Source of the DNA: an uncultured Roseicyclus sp.
GTDB taxonomy: Bacteria; Pseudomonadota; Alphaproteobacteria; Rhodobacterales; Rhodobacteraceae
Direction: 5' to 3'
Assembly: GCA_947489665.1 (NCBI GenBank)
Contig: CANLEH010000003.1
Coordinates: 463,400-527,399 of the forward strand
Length of the DNA stretch: 64,000 nt
Part shown: one piece after another, positions 8,256 to 17,734 of the stretch
How positions within the stretch are numbered: position 1 is the stretch's first letter
Layout of the letters: the number at the start of each line of letters is the position of its first letter
Notes under the pieces: model-generated
What the model was told of the DNA's origin: nothing
The model's database searches: none
What the model saw: the letters and a program-made list of their open reading frames with translations, nothing else
Position numbers and translations under genes: made by a program

Positions 8256-9950
8256 TCAGCCGCCCGTCATGGCAGCTTCAGGAATTTGGAACGTGTCGTT
8301 GCCGATGCCTACGATGTAGGTGTCGCCTTCGAGCGAGACGTTCATCTCTACTTCACGCTCATCATCGCCCTGCACGAAATAGACAGGTTCATTCCCCTCA
8401 AAGTGAATGACCCGGAATCCGTCAGGTTGCCGAATGGTAAGGTAGCCGTTTCCACTGCCTTCGCGGACCACCCCGAACTCGCACAACGACTCGTCAGCAC
8501 TGCCGTCAAGAAAACAGCGGAAGTAACCAACGGCGTTGAAATTCGTTCCGGCGACCAGTTCGTCTTCGAGTGCCAATTCAGCGTTCAATTGAGGGTCAGA
8601 AGTGAGCGGTTCCGCCGGAACAGGTTCAGGCAGATGGACCGCTACGCCCGGTTCACCACCTTCGACGAGGAATGCACCGGCAACCCAGCCTCTTACATCA
8701 CCTGTGATCGAGGAGATATAGCACCAACGTTCGCCCCCGTTCAGGCGGCAACCGTCCTCGTTCCGCAGGATCGTTCCATTCGGGAATCGGGCAAACACAT
8801 TGGAGCTGCGGGAAGGCTGCCCGTGAACGCGCAGCGCGGAGCCAGCGGAGCTCAGCTGAACCTGCCAGTAGTCCGGGCCACCCGCGAGGCCATCTGCGAA
8901 ATCGCCGGTGATGGGTGCCGCTGCAATGTGCGCTGCGGGGGGATGCCCGTCGCGCAGATACTCAGCCGCAGCCCAACCCGAAATGCCGCCACCGGCGGCC
9001 ATGATTTCACACCAGCTCCGGTTCTCGTTGATCCGGCACCCTCCGATATTGGCAAGGTCCGCACCGTCCGGGAAGCGTCCGATCAGGGGCGCGTTCACGG
9101 AAGGCGATGAATGCACGTTCAGGTGACGAGTGGGGTCCGGCAAATGCACGTGAAAGTAGTCAGACGATCCCGAAACCGGCATGGCGATGTGCGGCGCCGG
9201 GACAGGCGCTTGAGCCGCCGCTGGTCGCGCTGGGGCAAGTCCCGTTCCACGGCCCGCAGGCACTGCCTGAACACCCGCCAGGAATTCACGGGCCACGTAG
9301 CCGGATGTGCTGCCACCCATGACCATGACCTCGCACCATTCACGGCCGCTGTGAACGCTACAACCATCGACGTTCTGAAGGATGGTTCCGTTGTTCAATC
9401 GGCCAATACGCGGTGCGTTCACATCGGGCGATGTGTGTATGTTCAGATGACCACCCGGGTTCCGTGTGCGCACCTGAAATGTGAGCGGCTGTGCGTTTGG
9501 ATCACCTGCGGACGCAGCGGGAAGCAGATCAATTTCGAGGGCAAACATCGCAGACCCATCCAGTCGTGCCGCATCGCCCCCAATGTGGACCGCCAACGTA
9601 TAAGTTCCGGTTTGCGCAAGTGTTGAACGGAATACGTTTCGGGCGGGTACATCTGGCGAAATTGTACGGCTGTTCGCGATTGGCGTATCACCCGGACCGC
9701 TTCCGGGACCATAGACGTCAAAAACGATGAGATTGCTCACAGAGTGCAATTGAACGTTCAAAGTGTCGGTGCTCAGAGCTGAGATCTGGTATTCGATCAC
9801 GTCTTGGCCGGAGACTTCGCCATCGATGGAGGATCCAGTCCATCCAGCAAAATCTACAGTGCTGCGGTGTGTGTGCTGCGCTGAAGCAACTCCGCCGATG
9901 AAGGACAATGCCAACCCAGATAGGACCAGCGCCTTTAGAAACCTATTCAC
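8256..9950 (-). CDS. Secreted protein with three SH3b domains
   Basis: 564 aa. Start GTG at 9950 chosen because AAGGAGG (9957-9963) sits 6 nt upstream and it gives a clean signal peptide (MNRFLKALVLSGLALSFIGG, cleavage after VASA). The frame stays open to an ATG at 9998 that lacks both. Layout: beta-rich PPC-like domain (about 26-145), three SH3b repeats (about 158-226, 265-333, 362-430) joined by Pro/Ala linkers, and a C-terminal beta domain (about 460-564) with a further Cys pair. Each SH3 repeat has a GC...WC cysteine pair and a GW/GYVA-x-xFL ending, so each probably has a disulfide. Inferred role: periplasmic/cell-wall or surface binding; ligand unknown. Monocistronic. Confidence 0.8.
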   Translation of the reverse strand: MNRFLKALVLSGLALSFIGGVASAQHTHRSTVDFAGWTGSSIDGEVSGQDVIEYQISALSTDTLNVQLHSVSNLIVFDVYGPGSGPGDTPIANSRTISPDVPARNVFRSTLAQTGTYTLAVHIGGDAARLDGSAMFALEIDLLPAASAGDPNAQPLTFQVRTRNPGGHLNIHTSPDVNAPRIGRLNNGTILQNVDGCSVHSGREWCEVMVMGGSTSGYVAREFLAGVQAVPAGRGTGLAPARPAAAQAPVPAPHIAMPVSGSSDYFHVHLPDPTRHLNVHSSPSVNAPLIGRFPDGADLANIGGCRINENRSWCEIMAAGGGISGWAAAEYLRDGHPPAAHIAAAPITGDFADGLAGGPDYWQVQLSSAGSALRVHGQPSRSSNVFARFPNGTILRNEDGCRLNGGERWCYISSITGDVRGWVAGAFLVEGGEPGVAVHLPEPVPAEPLTSDPQLNAELALEDELVAGTNFNAVGYFRCFLDGSADESLCEFGVVREGSGNGYLTIRQPDGFRVIHFEGNEPVYFVQGDDEREVEMNVSLEGDTYIVGIGNDTFQIPEAAMTGG

Positions 9951-10177
9951 CTTATTCCTCCTTATTCCAACAGCTTTAATTGAGCGGAAGCTTGGCACAA
10001 GATGCTCCGTTTATAAAGTTGCACGACATTTCGGCGGCGTCTTTCTCTCTTTCCCTGACAAGGCCTGCGACGCAGGGTTCCAATTGACCTTTCCCCAAGC
10101 GGCACGCTACCTCTCGCCGGACGCCAAACCGGGCGGCGCATACTGCGCCCGACGACAGCATTAGAGGGACGACGGAC

Positions 10178-11827
10178 ATGTCCGAGATCGAACGCGAAAG
10201 CATGGAATACGATGTGGTCATCGTGGGCGCGGGGCCTGCGGGGCTGAGCGCGGCCATTCGGCTGAAGCAGTTGGACGCCGATCTGAACGTTGTGGTCCTT
10301 GAAAAGGGCTCGGAAGTGGGCGCGCATATCCTTTCGGGCGCGGTGCTGGACCCCGTGGGTCTGGACACGCTGATCCCTGATTGGAAGGAAAAGGGTGCGC
10401 CGCTGAATGTGCCGGTGAAGGACGATAAGTTCTACATGCTGGGTGAGGCGGGCGGTATCCGCATCCCCAACTTCCCGATGCCGCCGCTGATGAACAACCA
10501 CGGCAATTACATCGTCTCGATGGGCAATGTCTGCCGCTGGATGGCGGAGCAGGCGGAAGAGCTGGGCGTTGAGATTTTCCCGGGCATGGCCTGTTCCGAG
10601 CTCGTCTACGGCGAGAACGGGGAAGTGAAGGGCGTTGTGGCCGGTGTCTTTGGGTTGGAAGAAGACGGCTCCATCGGCGAGAACACCGAGCCGGGCATGG
10701 AGTTGCACGGCAAGTACGTGTTCCTGAGTGAAGGCGTACGGGGGTCGCTGTCGAAGGAAGTGATCGCGAAGTTCGAGTTGGACAAGGATGCCGAGCCGCA
10801 GAAATACGGGATCGGGATCAAGGAAATCTGGGAAATCGACCCCGACAAGCACCGCGAAGGCACGGTGTTCCACTCGCTGGGTTGGCCGCTTGGCAAAAAT
10901 GCGCAGGGCGGATCGTTCGTTTATCACGCAGAGAATAACCAGATCTTCATCGGTCTGGTCACGGCTTTGGGCTACAAGAACCCGCATCTATCGCCCTACA
11001 TGGAGTTCCAGCGCTTCAAGCATCATCCGATGATTGCAGAGTTGCTGGAAGGCGGGAAACGCGTGGCTTACGGCGCGCGGGCGATCACGCAGGGTGGCTA
11101 TCAGTCGATGCCCAAGGCGTGTTTCCCCGGTGGGGCGCTGTTGGGCTGCTCGGTCGGGCTGGTGAACGTGCCGCGGATCAAGGGCAACCATAACGCGATG
11201 CTGTCGGGCATTGCGGCGGCCGAGGCCGCGTTTGCCGCGATTGGTGAAGGGCGTGCGAGCGACGAGTTGGTCGAATACAACACCGAGCTGCGTGAAGGGC
11301 CGGTGGGCCGCGACCTCTACAAAGTGCGCAACGTGAAGCCGTTCCAATCGAACGGTGGTGTCTTGAGCGCGCTGGGTCTGGGCGGGTTCGATATGTGGAC
11401 GAACACGATTGGCTTTTCGATCTTTGGGACGAAGGGCCATGGCAAGTCCGATGCGGATGCCACAATGAAGGCGGCGCGCTGGAACCCGATCGACTACCCC
11501 AAGCCCGATGGAAAGCTGAGCTTCGACCGGCTGACGAATGTGAGCTATTCCTTCACCAACCACGAAGAAAGCCAGCCTGCGCATCTGAAGCTGAAGGACC
11601 CGAGCATTCCGATTGCAGTCAATCTGCCGGAGTATGCGGAGCCGGCGCAGCGCTATTGCCCGGCGGGCGTTTACGAGGTGGTTGAGGAGGAGGGCAAAGA
11701 CCCGCGCTTCCAGATCAACTTCCAGAACTGCGTGCACTGCAAGACCTGTGACATCAAGGATCCGAGCCAGAATATCGTCTGGACGGTCCCGCAGGGTGGC
11801 GACGGGCCGAATTACCCTAACATGTAA
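10178..11827 (+). CDS. etfD: Electron transfer flavoprotein-ubiquinone oxidoreductase
   Basis: 549 aa, full length. Membrane-associated enzyme that passes electrons from reduced EtfAB to ubiquinone during acyl-CoA and amino-acid oxidation. Seen: N-terminal FAD fold VVIVGAGPAGLSAAIRL, the internal ubiquinone/membrane part, and the C-terminal 4Fe-4S site with CPAGVYE followed by CVHCKTCDIKDP. ATG 10178 follows AGAGGGACG. Its partners etfA and etfB are in this window at 62.8-64 kb, and acyl-CoA dehydrogenase substrates are at 50-51.6 kb. Transcribed alone or with the TPR gene 78 bp downstream. Confidence 0.96.
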   Translation: MSEIERESMEYDVVIVGAGPAGLSAAIRLKQLDADLNVVVLEKGSEVGAHILSGAVLDPVGLDTLIPDWKEKGAPLNVPVKDDKFYMLGEAGGIRIPNFPMPPLMNNHGNYIVSMGNVCRWMAEQAEELGVEIFPGMACSELVYGENGEVKGVVAGVFGLEEDGSIGENTEPGMELHGKYVFLSEGVRGSLSKEVIAKFELDKDAEPQKYGIGIKEIWEIDPDKHREGTVFHSLGWPLGKNAQGGSFVYHAENNQIFIGLVTALGYKNPHLSPYMEFQRFKHHPMIAELLEGGKRVAYGARAITQGGYQSMPKACFPGGALLGCSVGLVNVPRIKGNHNAMLSGIAAAEAAFAAIGEGRASDELVEYNTELREGPVGRDLYKVRNVKPFQSNGGVLSALGLGGFDMWTNTIGFSIFGTKGHGKSDADATMKAARWNPIDYPKPDGKLSFDRLTNVSYSFTNHEESQPAHLKLKDPSIPIAVNLPEYAEPAQRYCPAGVYEVVEEEGKDPRFQINFQNCVHCKTCDIKDPSQNIVWTVPQGGDGPNYPNM

Positions 11828-11905
11828 GTGACCTGCGATTGCCCTTCCCATGGGCGCGGCCTAGTCTTCCGACCAAAGCCGCGCCTTACCGGGAGAGCAT
11901 TCGCC

Positions 11906-13588
11906 ATGGCCTTCAAATTTTCCTTGTCCGTTCTCGCCTTAGTGGCGGGGCTTGCGGGGCCGGTTTCAGCGGATGGGCTGGCCGGGTCGTACCTTGCTGC
12001 GCGCTCGGCGGCGATTTCGGGCAACCATGAGGAAGCGGCGCGGTATTTTGACCGCGCGCTGGAGCTTGATCCGGGCAATCCGTTCCTGATTTCCAACGCA
12101 GTCTTTGCCCATGCGTCCCTCGCGGAGTGGGAGCGTGCCGCCGAAGTGGCCACGGCTTTGCCTGCCGATGCGGATGGGCAGGAATTGGTGGAGCTGGTCC
12201 GGTTCGTGCGCCATGTCGCGTTGGACGAGTTGCCTGAGGCGGTTGCGATGATCGAGGCCGGGGATGGGCCGGGGCCGTTGGCCGATGATCTGGCGCGCGC
12301 TTGGCTGACCTTTGGCCAGGGCGACATGTCCGGTGCGGTGGAGCGGTTTGAGGCCCTTGCCAGCGAGCGGGGGCTTGAGGAATTGGCGGCCCTGCATCTG
12401 GCGCTGGCCCGCGCGGCGGTTGGTGATTTTGAGGCGGCCCATGCGATCCTGTCCGGCGAGACGGGCGTGCAGATCACCAATACCGAGCGGGTGGTGCGCG
12501 CGCGGGCGCAGATCATGGTGCAGCTTGGGCTGCGGGGTGAAGCGTTGGACCTGCTGGATGGGTATACGCAGGCTGTGCCGGACCCCGGTTTGCTGGCGCT
12601 GCAGGCCGAAATCGGCAGTGGGGCCGAGACACCCTATGACTTCGTGATCACTGCACAGGACGGCGTGGCCGAGGTGTTCTTTACCGTGGCGCAGCTGTTG
12701 TCCGGTGATCGCAACCGGACGCTGCCACTGTTGATGACACAGTCGGCGCGTGGGATTGACCCGACGCATACCGATGCGGCCCTGTTGGCGGGTGAGTTGA
12801 TGGCCGAGGATGGCCAGCACGCTTTGGCCGCGTCGACCTTGGCTTCGGTTCCGGAAGACGATCCGAACTACATCGAAGCGCAGATGGGGCGGGCCAATGC
12901 GCTGGAAGAGTTGGGCCAGAGCGAGGAGGCGATCGGCACGCTGACTGCGCTGGTTGAGGCGCGGCCGGAACTGGCATCCCTGCAGGCAGCCTATGGCGAT
13001 ATCCTGCGGCGGAATGAGCGGTTTGAGGAGGCCATCGCGGCCTATTCCGCGGTGCTCGACCTCGTGGACGCGGACCTGCCGCGTTATTGGTTCATCCACT
13101 ATGCGCGGGCGATCTGCTATCATCAGCTGGATGATTGGCCCCCGGCGGAGGCCGATTTTCGCCGTGCGTTGGAGTTGAACCCCGAACAGCCCAACGTCCT
13201 GAATTACCTTGGCTATTCCCTGGTCGAGCAGCGCCGGAACTTTGACGAGGCGCTGGACATGATCCAGCGCGCCGTTGCGGCGCGCCCGGAAAGCGGGTTC
13301 ATCGTGGATAGCCTTGGCTGGGTCTATTACCGCCTCGGTCGGTTCGATGATGCCGTGGCGCCGATGGAGCGCGCCGTGGAACTAGAGCCGAACGACTGGA
13401 TCCTCAACGACCATCTGGGGGATGTCTACTGGATGGTGGGCCGCCACCGCGAGGCAGAGTTCCAGTGGCACCGCGCGTTGAGCTTCGACCCCGACGACGA
13501 GGTCGAGGCCGAGCGCATCCGGCGCAAGCTGGAGGTGGGCTTGGATGTTGTACTCGAAGAGGAAGGTGGCGTGGGCGAAAGCCAGTGA
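11906..13588 (+). CDS. Secreted tetratricopeptide repeat protein
   Basis: 560 aa. ATG 11906 follows GGGAG and gives a signal peptide (MAFKFSLSVLALVAGLAGPVSA). The frame is open back to 11828, but that extension is hydrophilic and lacks a ribosome site. The rest is helical repeats; clear TPR units are at about 32-65 and from ~370 to the end (for example ALELNPEQPNVLNYLGYSLV and AVELEPNDWILNDHLGDVYW). Family role: protein-protein scaffolding, here in the periplasm. The stop overlaps the ispE start (GTGA). This TPR-ispE pairing is common in Rhodobacterales, without an evident functional reason. Confidence 0.85.
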   Translation: MAFKFSLSVLALVAGLAGPVSADGLAGSYLAARSAAISGNHEEAARYFDRALELDPGNPFLISNAVFAHASLAEWERAAEVATALPADADGQELVELVRFVRHVALDELPEAVAMIEAGDGPGPLADDLARAWLTFGQGDMSGAVERFEALASERGLEELAALHLALARAAVGDFEAAHAILSGETGVQITNTERVVRARAQIMVQLGLRGEALDLLDGYTQAVPDPGLLALQAEIGSGAETPYDFVITAQDGVAEVFFTVAQLLSGDRNRTLPLLMTQSARGIDPTHTDAALLAGELMAEDGQHALAASTLASVPEDDPNYIEAQMGRANALEELGQSEEAIGTLTALVEARPELASLQAAYGDILRRNERFEEAIAAYSAVLDLVDADLPRYWFIHYARAICYHQLDDWPPAEADFRRALELNPEQPNVLNYLGYSLVEQRRNFDEALDMIQRAVAARPESGFIVDSLGWVYYRLGRFDDAVAPMERAVELEPNDWILNDHLGDVYWMVGRHREAEFQWHRALSFDPDDEVEAERIRRKLEVGLDVVLEEEGGVGESQ

Positions 13589-14376
13589 GGCTGCTGGCGC
13601 CTGCGAAGGTCAACCTGGCGTTGCATGTTGTTGGGCGGCGCGGGGATGGGCTGCATCTGCTCGACTCGCTGGTTGTGTTTGCCGGGGTCGGCGACTGGGT
13701 GGAGGTTGAGCCAACCGAGCATATGCGTCTGCGCGTGAAGGGGCCACGTGCCGAGGGCGTGCCAGTGGACGCGCGCAACATCGCGTGGCGGGCGGCGGAA
13801 TGGGTCGGCCAGCCAGCAGATATTCTTATAGAAAAACATCTGCCCCATGCGGCGGGCATTGGTGGCGGATCTGCGGATGCGGCTGCGGTGATCCGCGCGC
13901 TAGGTGGCGTGGCTGAAGGCAGCGAAGTGCTTGGCGCGGATGTGCCGGTGTGCGTGCACGGGCGGCCCGTGCGGATGCAGGGGATTGGCGAGGTTCTGGA
14001 AGAGGTGCCGCCTTTGCCGCCGATGTGGATCGTACTGGCCAATCCGGGTGTGGAGGTTCCGACCGGATCGGTCTTTGGGGCGATGAGGCGGGTGGACAAT
14101 GCGCCGCTGGATGCGCCCGAATGGCACGATTTCGACAGCTTTATCAGTTGGTTGTCCAAAGCGCGGAATGACATGCAGGGACCCGCCGAGGCGATGCAGC
14201 CGGTCATCGGCGACGCGCTGAGCCGTCTGGGAGGCGCGCGAGGATGCGCGTTGGCGCGGATGAGCGGATCCGGTGCGACCTGCTTTGGGCTGTTTGAAAC
14301 GGAATCCGACGCGCGGGCGGCTGCGGTATCGCTGCCGGATGCATGGTGGGCCGAAGCGGCGGAGGCTCTCGCCTAG
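13585..14376 (+). CDS. ispE: 4-diphosphocytidyl-2-C-methyl-D-erythritol kinase
   Basis: 263 aa GHMP kinase of the MEP isoprenoid pathway; phosphorylates CDP-methylerythritol at the 2-hydroxyl. Seen: N-terminal LLAPAKVNLALHVVGRR with the active-site Lys, the ATP loop PHAAGIGGGSADAA, and C-terminal MSGSGATCFGLF. The start is GTG at 13585, overlapping the TPR stop as GTGA; an upstream frame to 13465 reads through the TPR gene and is spurious. Slightly shorter than E. coli IspE (283 aa). Its stop TAG shares the palindrome CTAG (14373-14376) with the stop of the convergent prenyl synthase gene. Confidence 0.93.
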   Translation: MRLLAPAKVNLALHVVGRRGDGLHLLDSLVVFAGVGDWVEVEPTEHMRLRVKGPRAEGVPVDARNIAWRAAEWVGQPADILIEKHLPHAAGIGGGSADAAAVIRALGGVAEGSEVLGADVPVCVHGRPVRMQGIGEVLEEVPPLPPMWIVLANPGVEVPTGSVFGAMRRVDNAPLDAPEWHDFDSFISWLSKARNDMQGPAEAMQPVIGDALSRLGGARGCALARMSGSGATCFGLFETESDARAAAVSLPDAWWAEAAEALA

Positions 14377-15386
14377 TTCAGGCGCGCCACAACGTAATCG
14401 GCCAAATCCCCCAGCATCTCGCGGATTGGATCGTCTGGCAGGTCCGCGAGGGCGGCCTTGGCCCGCGCCACATGTGCGTTTGCGGCGTCGCGGGTTTGGG
14501 CGAGGGTGCCGTGCAGCGTGAGCAGGCGCAGCGCCTCTTCCAGATCACCGTCGCGTTGGTCGCCTTTGGCGATTGTGCGGGACCAGAAGGCACGTTGGTC
14601 GGCATCGGCGGCGGCGATGGCGCGGATCACGGGCAGGGTCAGCTTCCGTTCGCGGAAATCGTCGCCGATATTCTTGTCGAGCGTTTCGCGGCTTGCGGCA
14701 TCGACGCCGCCCCAATCGAGAAGGTCGTCCGCCATCTGGAAGGCCACGCCGAGGCCGTCGCCATAGGCGGCGAGCGCTTTGACGATTTTTTCGTCGCTGT
14801 CGGAGATCACACCGCCAACCTCACAAGCGGCCTCGAACAAGGCGGCGGTCTTGCCGCGGATGACTTGCAGATATGTCGCTTCACTCGTGTCGATGTTCAT
14901 TGCGGCGGAGAGTTGCAGGACTTCGCCCTCGGCAATCGTGGCGGCGGCGTTGGACAGGATGGACAGAACGCGGAGGGAGCCTGGTTCGACCATCAACTGA
15001 AAGGCGCGCGCAAAGAGGTAGTCGCCGACCAGAACGCTCGATTTGTTGTCCCACAGCAGATTGGCTGTGGGCCGACCGCGCCGTTTCTCGCTTTCATCGA
15101 CGACATCGTCGTGCAGCAGCGTCGCGGTGTGGATGAACTCGACCGTTGCAGCCAGCTTGATGTGGTCCTCGCCCGTGTAGCCGCAGAGCCGGGCGCAGGC
15201 GAGGGTGAGCATGGGACGGACGCGTTTGCCGCCCGCCTCAACCAGATGGGCCGTGACCTCGGGGATGCGGGGGGCATGTTCGGACGCCATACGGTCGCGG
15301 ATCAGCGCGTTCACGCCATCGAGGTCATCGGCCAACAGCGCGCTGAGGCGTTCATGCGGCTTGGCGGCGGCGTGATCGAGGCTCAT
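14373..15386 (-). CDS. ispB: Long-chain polyprenyl diphosphate synthase (ubiquinone side chain)
   Basis: 337 aa. Condenses isopentenyl diphosphate units to the C40-C50 chain of ubiquinone. Seen: first Asp-rich motif LLHDDVVDES, GGKRVRP substrate loop, GDYLFARAF, GKTAALF, and the second Asp-rich motif MADDLLDW. No bulky aromatic blocks close before the first motif (sequence TVEFIHTATLLHDD), consistent with a long product. ATG 15386 preferred over the ATG at 15410 because GGGGATAAGG precedes it. Whether the product is octa- or decaprenyl cannot be read here. Confidence 0.88.
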   Translation of the reverse strand: MSLDHAAAKPHERLSALLADDLDGVNALIRDRMASEHAPRIPEVTAHLVEAGGKRVRPMLTLACARLCGYTGEDHIKLAATVEFIHTATLLHDDVVDESEKRRGRPTANLLWDNKSSVLVGDYLFARAFQLMVEPGSLRVLSILSNAAATIAEGEVLQLSAAMNIDTSEATYLQVIRGKTAALFEAACEVGGVISDSDEKIVKALAAYGDGLGVAFQMADDLLDWGGVDAASRETLDKNIGDDFRERKLTLPVIRAIAAADADQRAFWSRTIAKGDQRDGDLEEALRLLTLHGTLAQTRDAANAHVARAKAALADLPDDPIREMLGDLADYVVARLN

Positions 15387-15438
15387 ATGCCTTATCCCCT
15401 GTCTCGACATCCCGGCGGCGGCTGCTTACCTGTCGGAT

Positions 15439-15654
15439 ATGCTTGAAATTCTGCGCAGCAACGACCCGACCGTGATTGCCTTCGCCTCGGCGCTTCTATC
15501 CGGCGAGGATATAGAGGTGTTCGAGATGGACGTCCATATGAGCGCCCTGGAAGGCAGCATCGGCATATTGCCGCGCCGTCTGCTGGTGCGGCGCGAGGAT
15601 GCGTTCGCGGCGCGCGCCACGCTGCGCGACAATGATCTGCCGGTGAGTGAGTGA
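15439..15654 (+). CDS. DUF2007 family small protein
   Basis: 71 aa. Begins MLEILRSNDPTVIAFASALL and contains GEDIEVFEMD and GILPRRLLVRREDAFAARA, the pattern of DUF2007 ('putative signal transducing protein', a ferredoxin-like small fold). Function unknown. Divergent from the prenyl synthase and translationally coupled (GTGA overlap) to the methyltransferase gene, as in many Rhodobacterales. Confidence 0.82.
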   Translation: MLEILRSNDPTVIAFASALLSGEDIEVFEMDVHMSALEGSIGILPRRLLVRREDAFAARATLRDNDLPVSE

Positions 15655-16379
15655 CGGACGGGCTGACGCAAGACGGATTTCTGGGCGGCTGTGTGCAGGC
15701 ATGGCAACCCAAGGACGGATACCGCGCGGCGACGGACCCGGTGTTCCTGGCGGCGGCTTGCCCGGCGCAGGCGGGGGAGCATGTGCTGGAGCTGGGGTGC
15801 GGGGCCGGGGTTGCGGCGTTGTGCCTGGCAGCGCGGGTGGAGTGCCACGTGACCGGGGTGGAACGGCAGGCATTCTATGCGGATTTGGCAAGGCGCAATG
15901 GCGTGGACGTTGTGGAGGCGGATTTGACCGCGCTGCCTGCAGAGGTGCGGCAGCTATCCTTTGACCATGTGATTGCAAACCCGCCCTACCTGGCAGTCGG
16001 GGCCGGGACGGCGGCGGACGATGCCGGGCGCGAGGGCGCGTTTCGGGAAGACACGCCGTTGGCTGAATGGTGCGTGGTGGCGCGTGCGCGGCTAAAACCC
16101 GGTGGGTGGCTGACGATGATCCATCTGGCGGAACGTTTGCCGGATGTTTTGGCCGGGCTGAACGGGTTCGGATCGGTTTCGGTTCTGCCATTGGCTGCGC
16201 GAGAGGGGCGTGCTGCAGGGCGTGTTCTGGTGCGGGCGCGGAAGGGCGGGCGCGGGGCGTTTCGCCTGTGCGCGCCGGTTCTTATACATGAAGGCGTCGA
16301 GCATCTGCGCGATGGGGATGACTATTCCGCAACAGCGCGGGCCGTCCTGCGCGACGGGGCGCCGTTAACATTCGATTAA
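15651..16379 (+). CDS. SAM-dependent methyltransferase, TrmN6/HemK-like
   Basis: 242 aa. Class I methyltransferase: motif I VLELGCGAGVAALCLA, acidic residue of motif II in VTGVERQ, and catalytic NPPY in VIANPPYLAVG. NPPY methylates planar amino groups or glutamine amides; by length and the opening DGFLGGCVQAWQPKDGYRAATD it resembles tRNA1(Val) A37-N6 methyltransferase (TrmN6/YfiC). GTG at 15651 overlaps the DUF2007 stop. Target RNA is inferred from family likeness only. Confidence 0.78.
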   Translation: MTDGLTQDGFLGGCVQAWQPKDGYRAATDPVFLAAACPAQAGEHVLELGCGAGVAALCLAARVECHVTGVERQAFYADLARRNGVDVVEADLTALPAEVRQLSFDHVIANPPYLAVGAGTAADDAGREGAFREDTPLAEWCVVARARLKPGGWLTMIHLAERLPDVLAGLNGFGSVSVLPLAAREGRAAGRVLVRARKGGRGAFRLCAPVLIHEGVEHLRDGDDYSATARAVLRDGAPLTFD

Positions 16380-16486
16380 CCCATTTAATGCCAAGCTTTT
16401 TATCGGACGGCCTCGTCGGACGTGACATGGAGCCTGTTTTGTGCTGCACTTTCGACGTTCACATTCCACAACGAGAGGAGACTCAT

Positions 16487-16651
16487 ATGTCGCTAGGCGC
16501 CCATCTTCAGGAACTCAAGAAGAAGCACGCCACCCTCTCGGCCAAGGTCGAGGAAAGCCAGCGGAGCCCTGCCACGGATGATCTGATCATTCGCGAGCTG
16601 AAGAAAGAGAAACTCCGCCTCAAGGAAGAAATCGCGCGGCTCGACAGCTGA
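16487..16651 (+). CDS. YdcH family protein (DUF465)
   Basis: 54 aa, almost wholly helical and charged: HLQELKKKHATLSAKVEESQ, then ELKKEKLRLKEEIARLDS, the two-helix hairpin of DUF465/YdcH. ATG 16487 follows AGAGGAG with good spacing; the longer frame from 16388 has no such site. Function unknown; widespread in proteobacteria, often as a lone gene. Ends 30 bp before the convergent LysR gene. Confidence 0.85.
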   Translation: MSLGAHLQELKKKHATLSAKVEESQRSPATDDLIIRELKKEKLRLKEEIARLDS

Positions 16652-16680
16652 TGCGGTGACGCTGGCCGGGGATGGCCGCG

Positions 16681-17628
16681 TTATTCGGCAACCTCGGCTG
16701 CGTCCACGAAAGACATACCTTCCTGATAGGTCTTGAGCGCCGCTGTGTGCGTCTCAAGGAAATCGAGGAATGCGCGCACTTGCGGGCGATGCTCGGACCC
16801 TTCCGGGCAGACGAAGCGATACTGCGCCTCGGTCCGGAGACCGATCTTGTAGGGGGCAACAAGCCGCCCTTCACGCAGATCGCCTTCGGCCAGTGAAATG
16901 CGACCCAGAACAACTCCACCCCCTGCAATTGCGGCATCGAGTGCATGGTCGGCCTGACTGAAACGTGTGCCGGACGCAAAGCGCGGTGGCAGGCCTGCGG
17001 CGCGGAACCACGCGGCCCAATCGAAGGCGGGCTTGAAGCCTGCGGTGTCATCCTGATGCAAAAGCGGCGCCCGGGCGAGGTCGGAGGGGTCTGGGTATTG
17101 TGCCGCCAGGGCCGGGCTCATCATCGGGGTCAGCCATTCGTCGATGATCTTGCGAGAAAACAGCCCCTCCTCCTCCCGCGGGAAGCCGAAGCGGATGGCG
17201 ACGTCGACGTCGTCACGGGTAAAATCCATGATCCGAAGGGTGGCCGAGAAGCGCAGCTCAATGCCCGGATGTTCTTCCGCGAAGGGGAAGAGGCGCGGGG
17301 CGAGCCATTTGGCGGTGAAGGCGGGGCCAGCGGTCACAGTCAGCGTGGACTGATCCACGGTGCGCCGCGCCGCGCGCCATGCGGCCGAGAGCGCGGTGAA
17401 GCCGTCGGCGGCCCCCGGGGCCAGAGCGCGGCCTGCATCCGTCAGTTCAACTGCACGGTTCATGCGGCGAAACAAGGGTGCCTCCAGATGTTCTTCCAGT
17501 GACTTGATCTGGAAGGACAGGGCGGCGGGGGTCACGTTTAGCTCGGCCGCCGCTTTGGAAAAGCTCATTTGGCGGGCGGCGGCATCAAACGCACGAAGGG
17601 CGGTGAGGGGAGGGAGACGATCAGACAT
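16681..17628 (-). CDS. LysR family transcriptional regulator (GcvA-like)
   Basis: 315 aa. N-terminal winged helix (residues 6-64) with ALRAFDAAARQMSFSKAAAE and TPAALSFQIKSLEEHL, then a periplasmic-binding-protein-like effector domain (about 90-300). The first helix 'PPLTALRAFDAAAR' is typical of the GcvA/TrpI/AmpR branch. Divergent from the first of three micro-ORFs at 17735 with a 106 bp gap, the usual LysR arrangement with its target, so the micro-ORF may be under its control. Effector unknown. Confidence 0.9.
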   Translation of the reverse strand: MSDRLPPLTALRAFDAAARQMSFSKAAAELNVTPAALSFQIKSLEEHLEAPLFRRMNRAVELTDAGRALAPGAADGFTALSAAWRAARRTVDQSTLTVTAGPAFTAKWLAPRLFPFAEEHPGIELRFSATLRIMDFTRDDVDVAIRFGFPREEEGLFSRKIIDEWLTPMMSPALAAQYPDPSDLARAPLLHQDDTAGFKPAFDWAAWFRAAGLPPRFASGTRFSQADHALDAAIAGGGVVLGRISLAEGDLREGRLVAPYKIGLRTEAQYRFVCPEGSEHRPQVRAFLDFLETHTAALKTYQEGMSFVDAAEVAE

Positions 17629-17734
17629 TTCACTTAAGTATTCCTTATCTGAGGTGAGGGAAAGTCTCGTTTGTGAAAAATCACCATTGGCCCCAAATAG
17701 GGTTCAACAGCAATCAAGACGAATGAGGTTCCCG

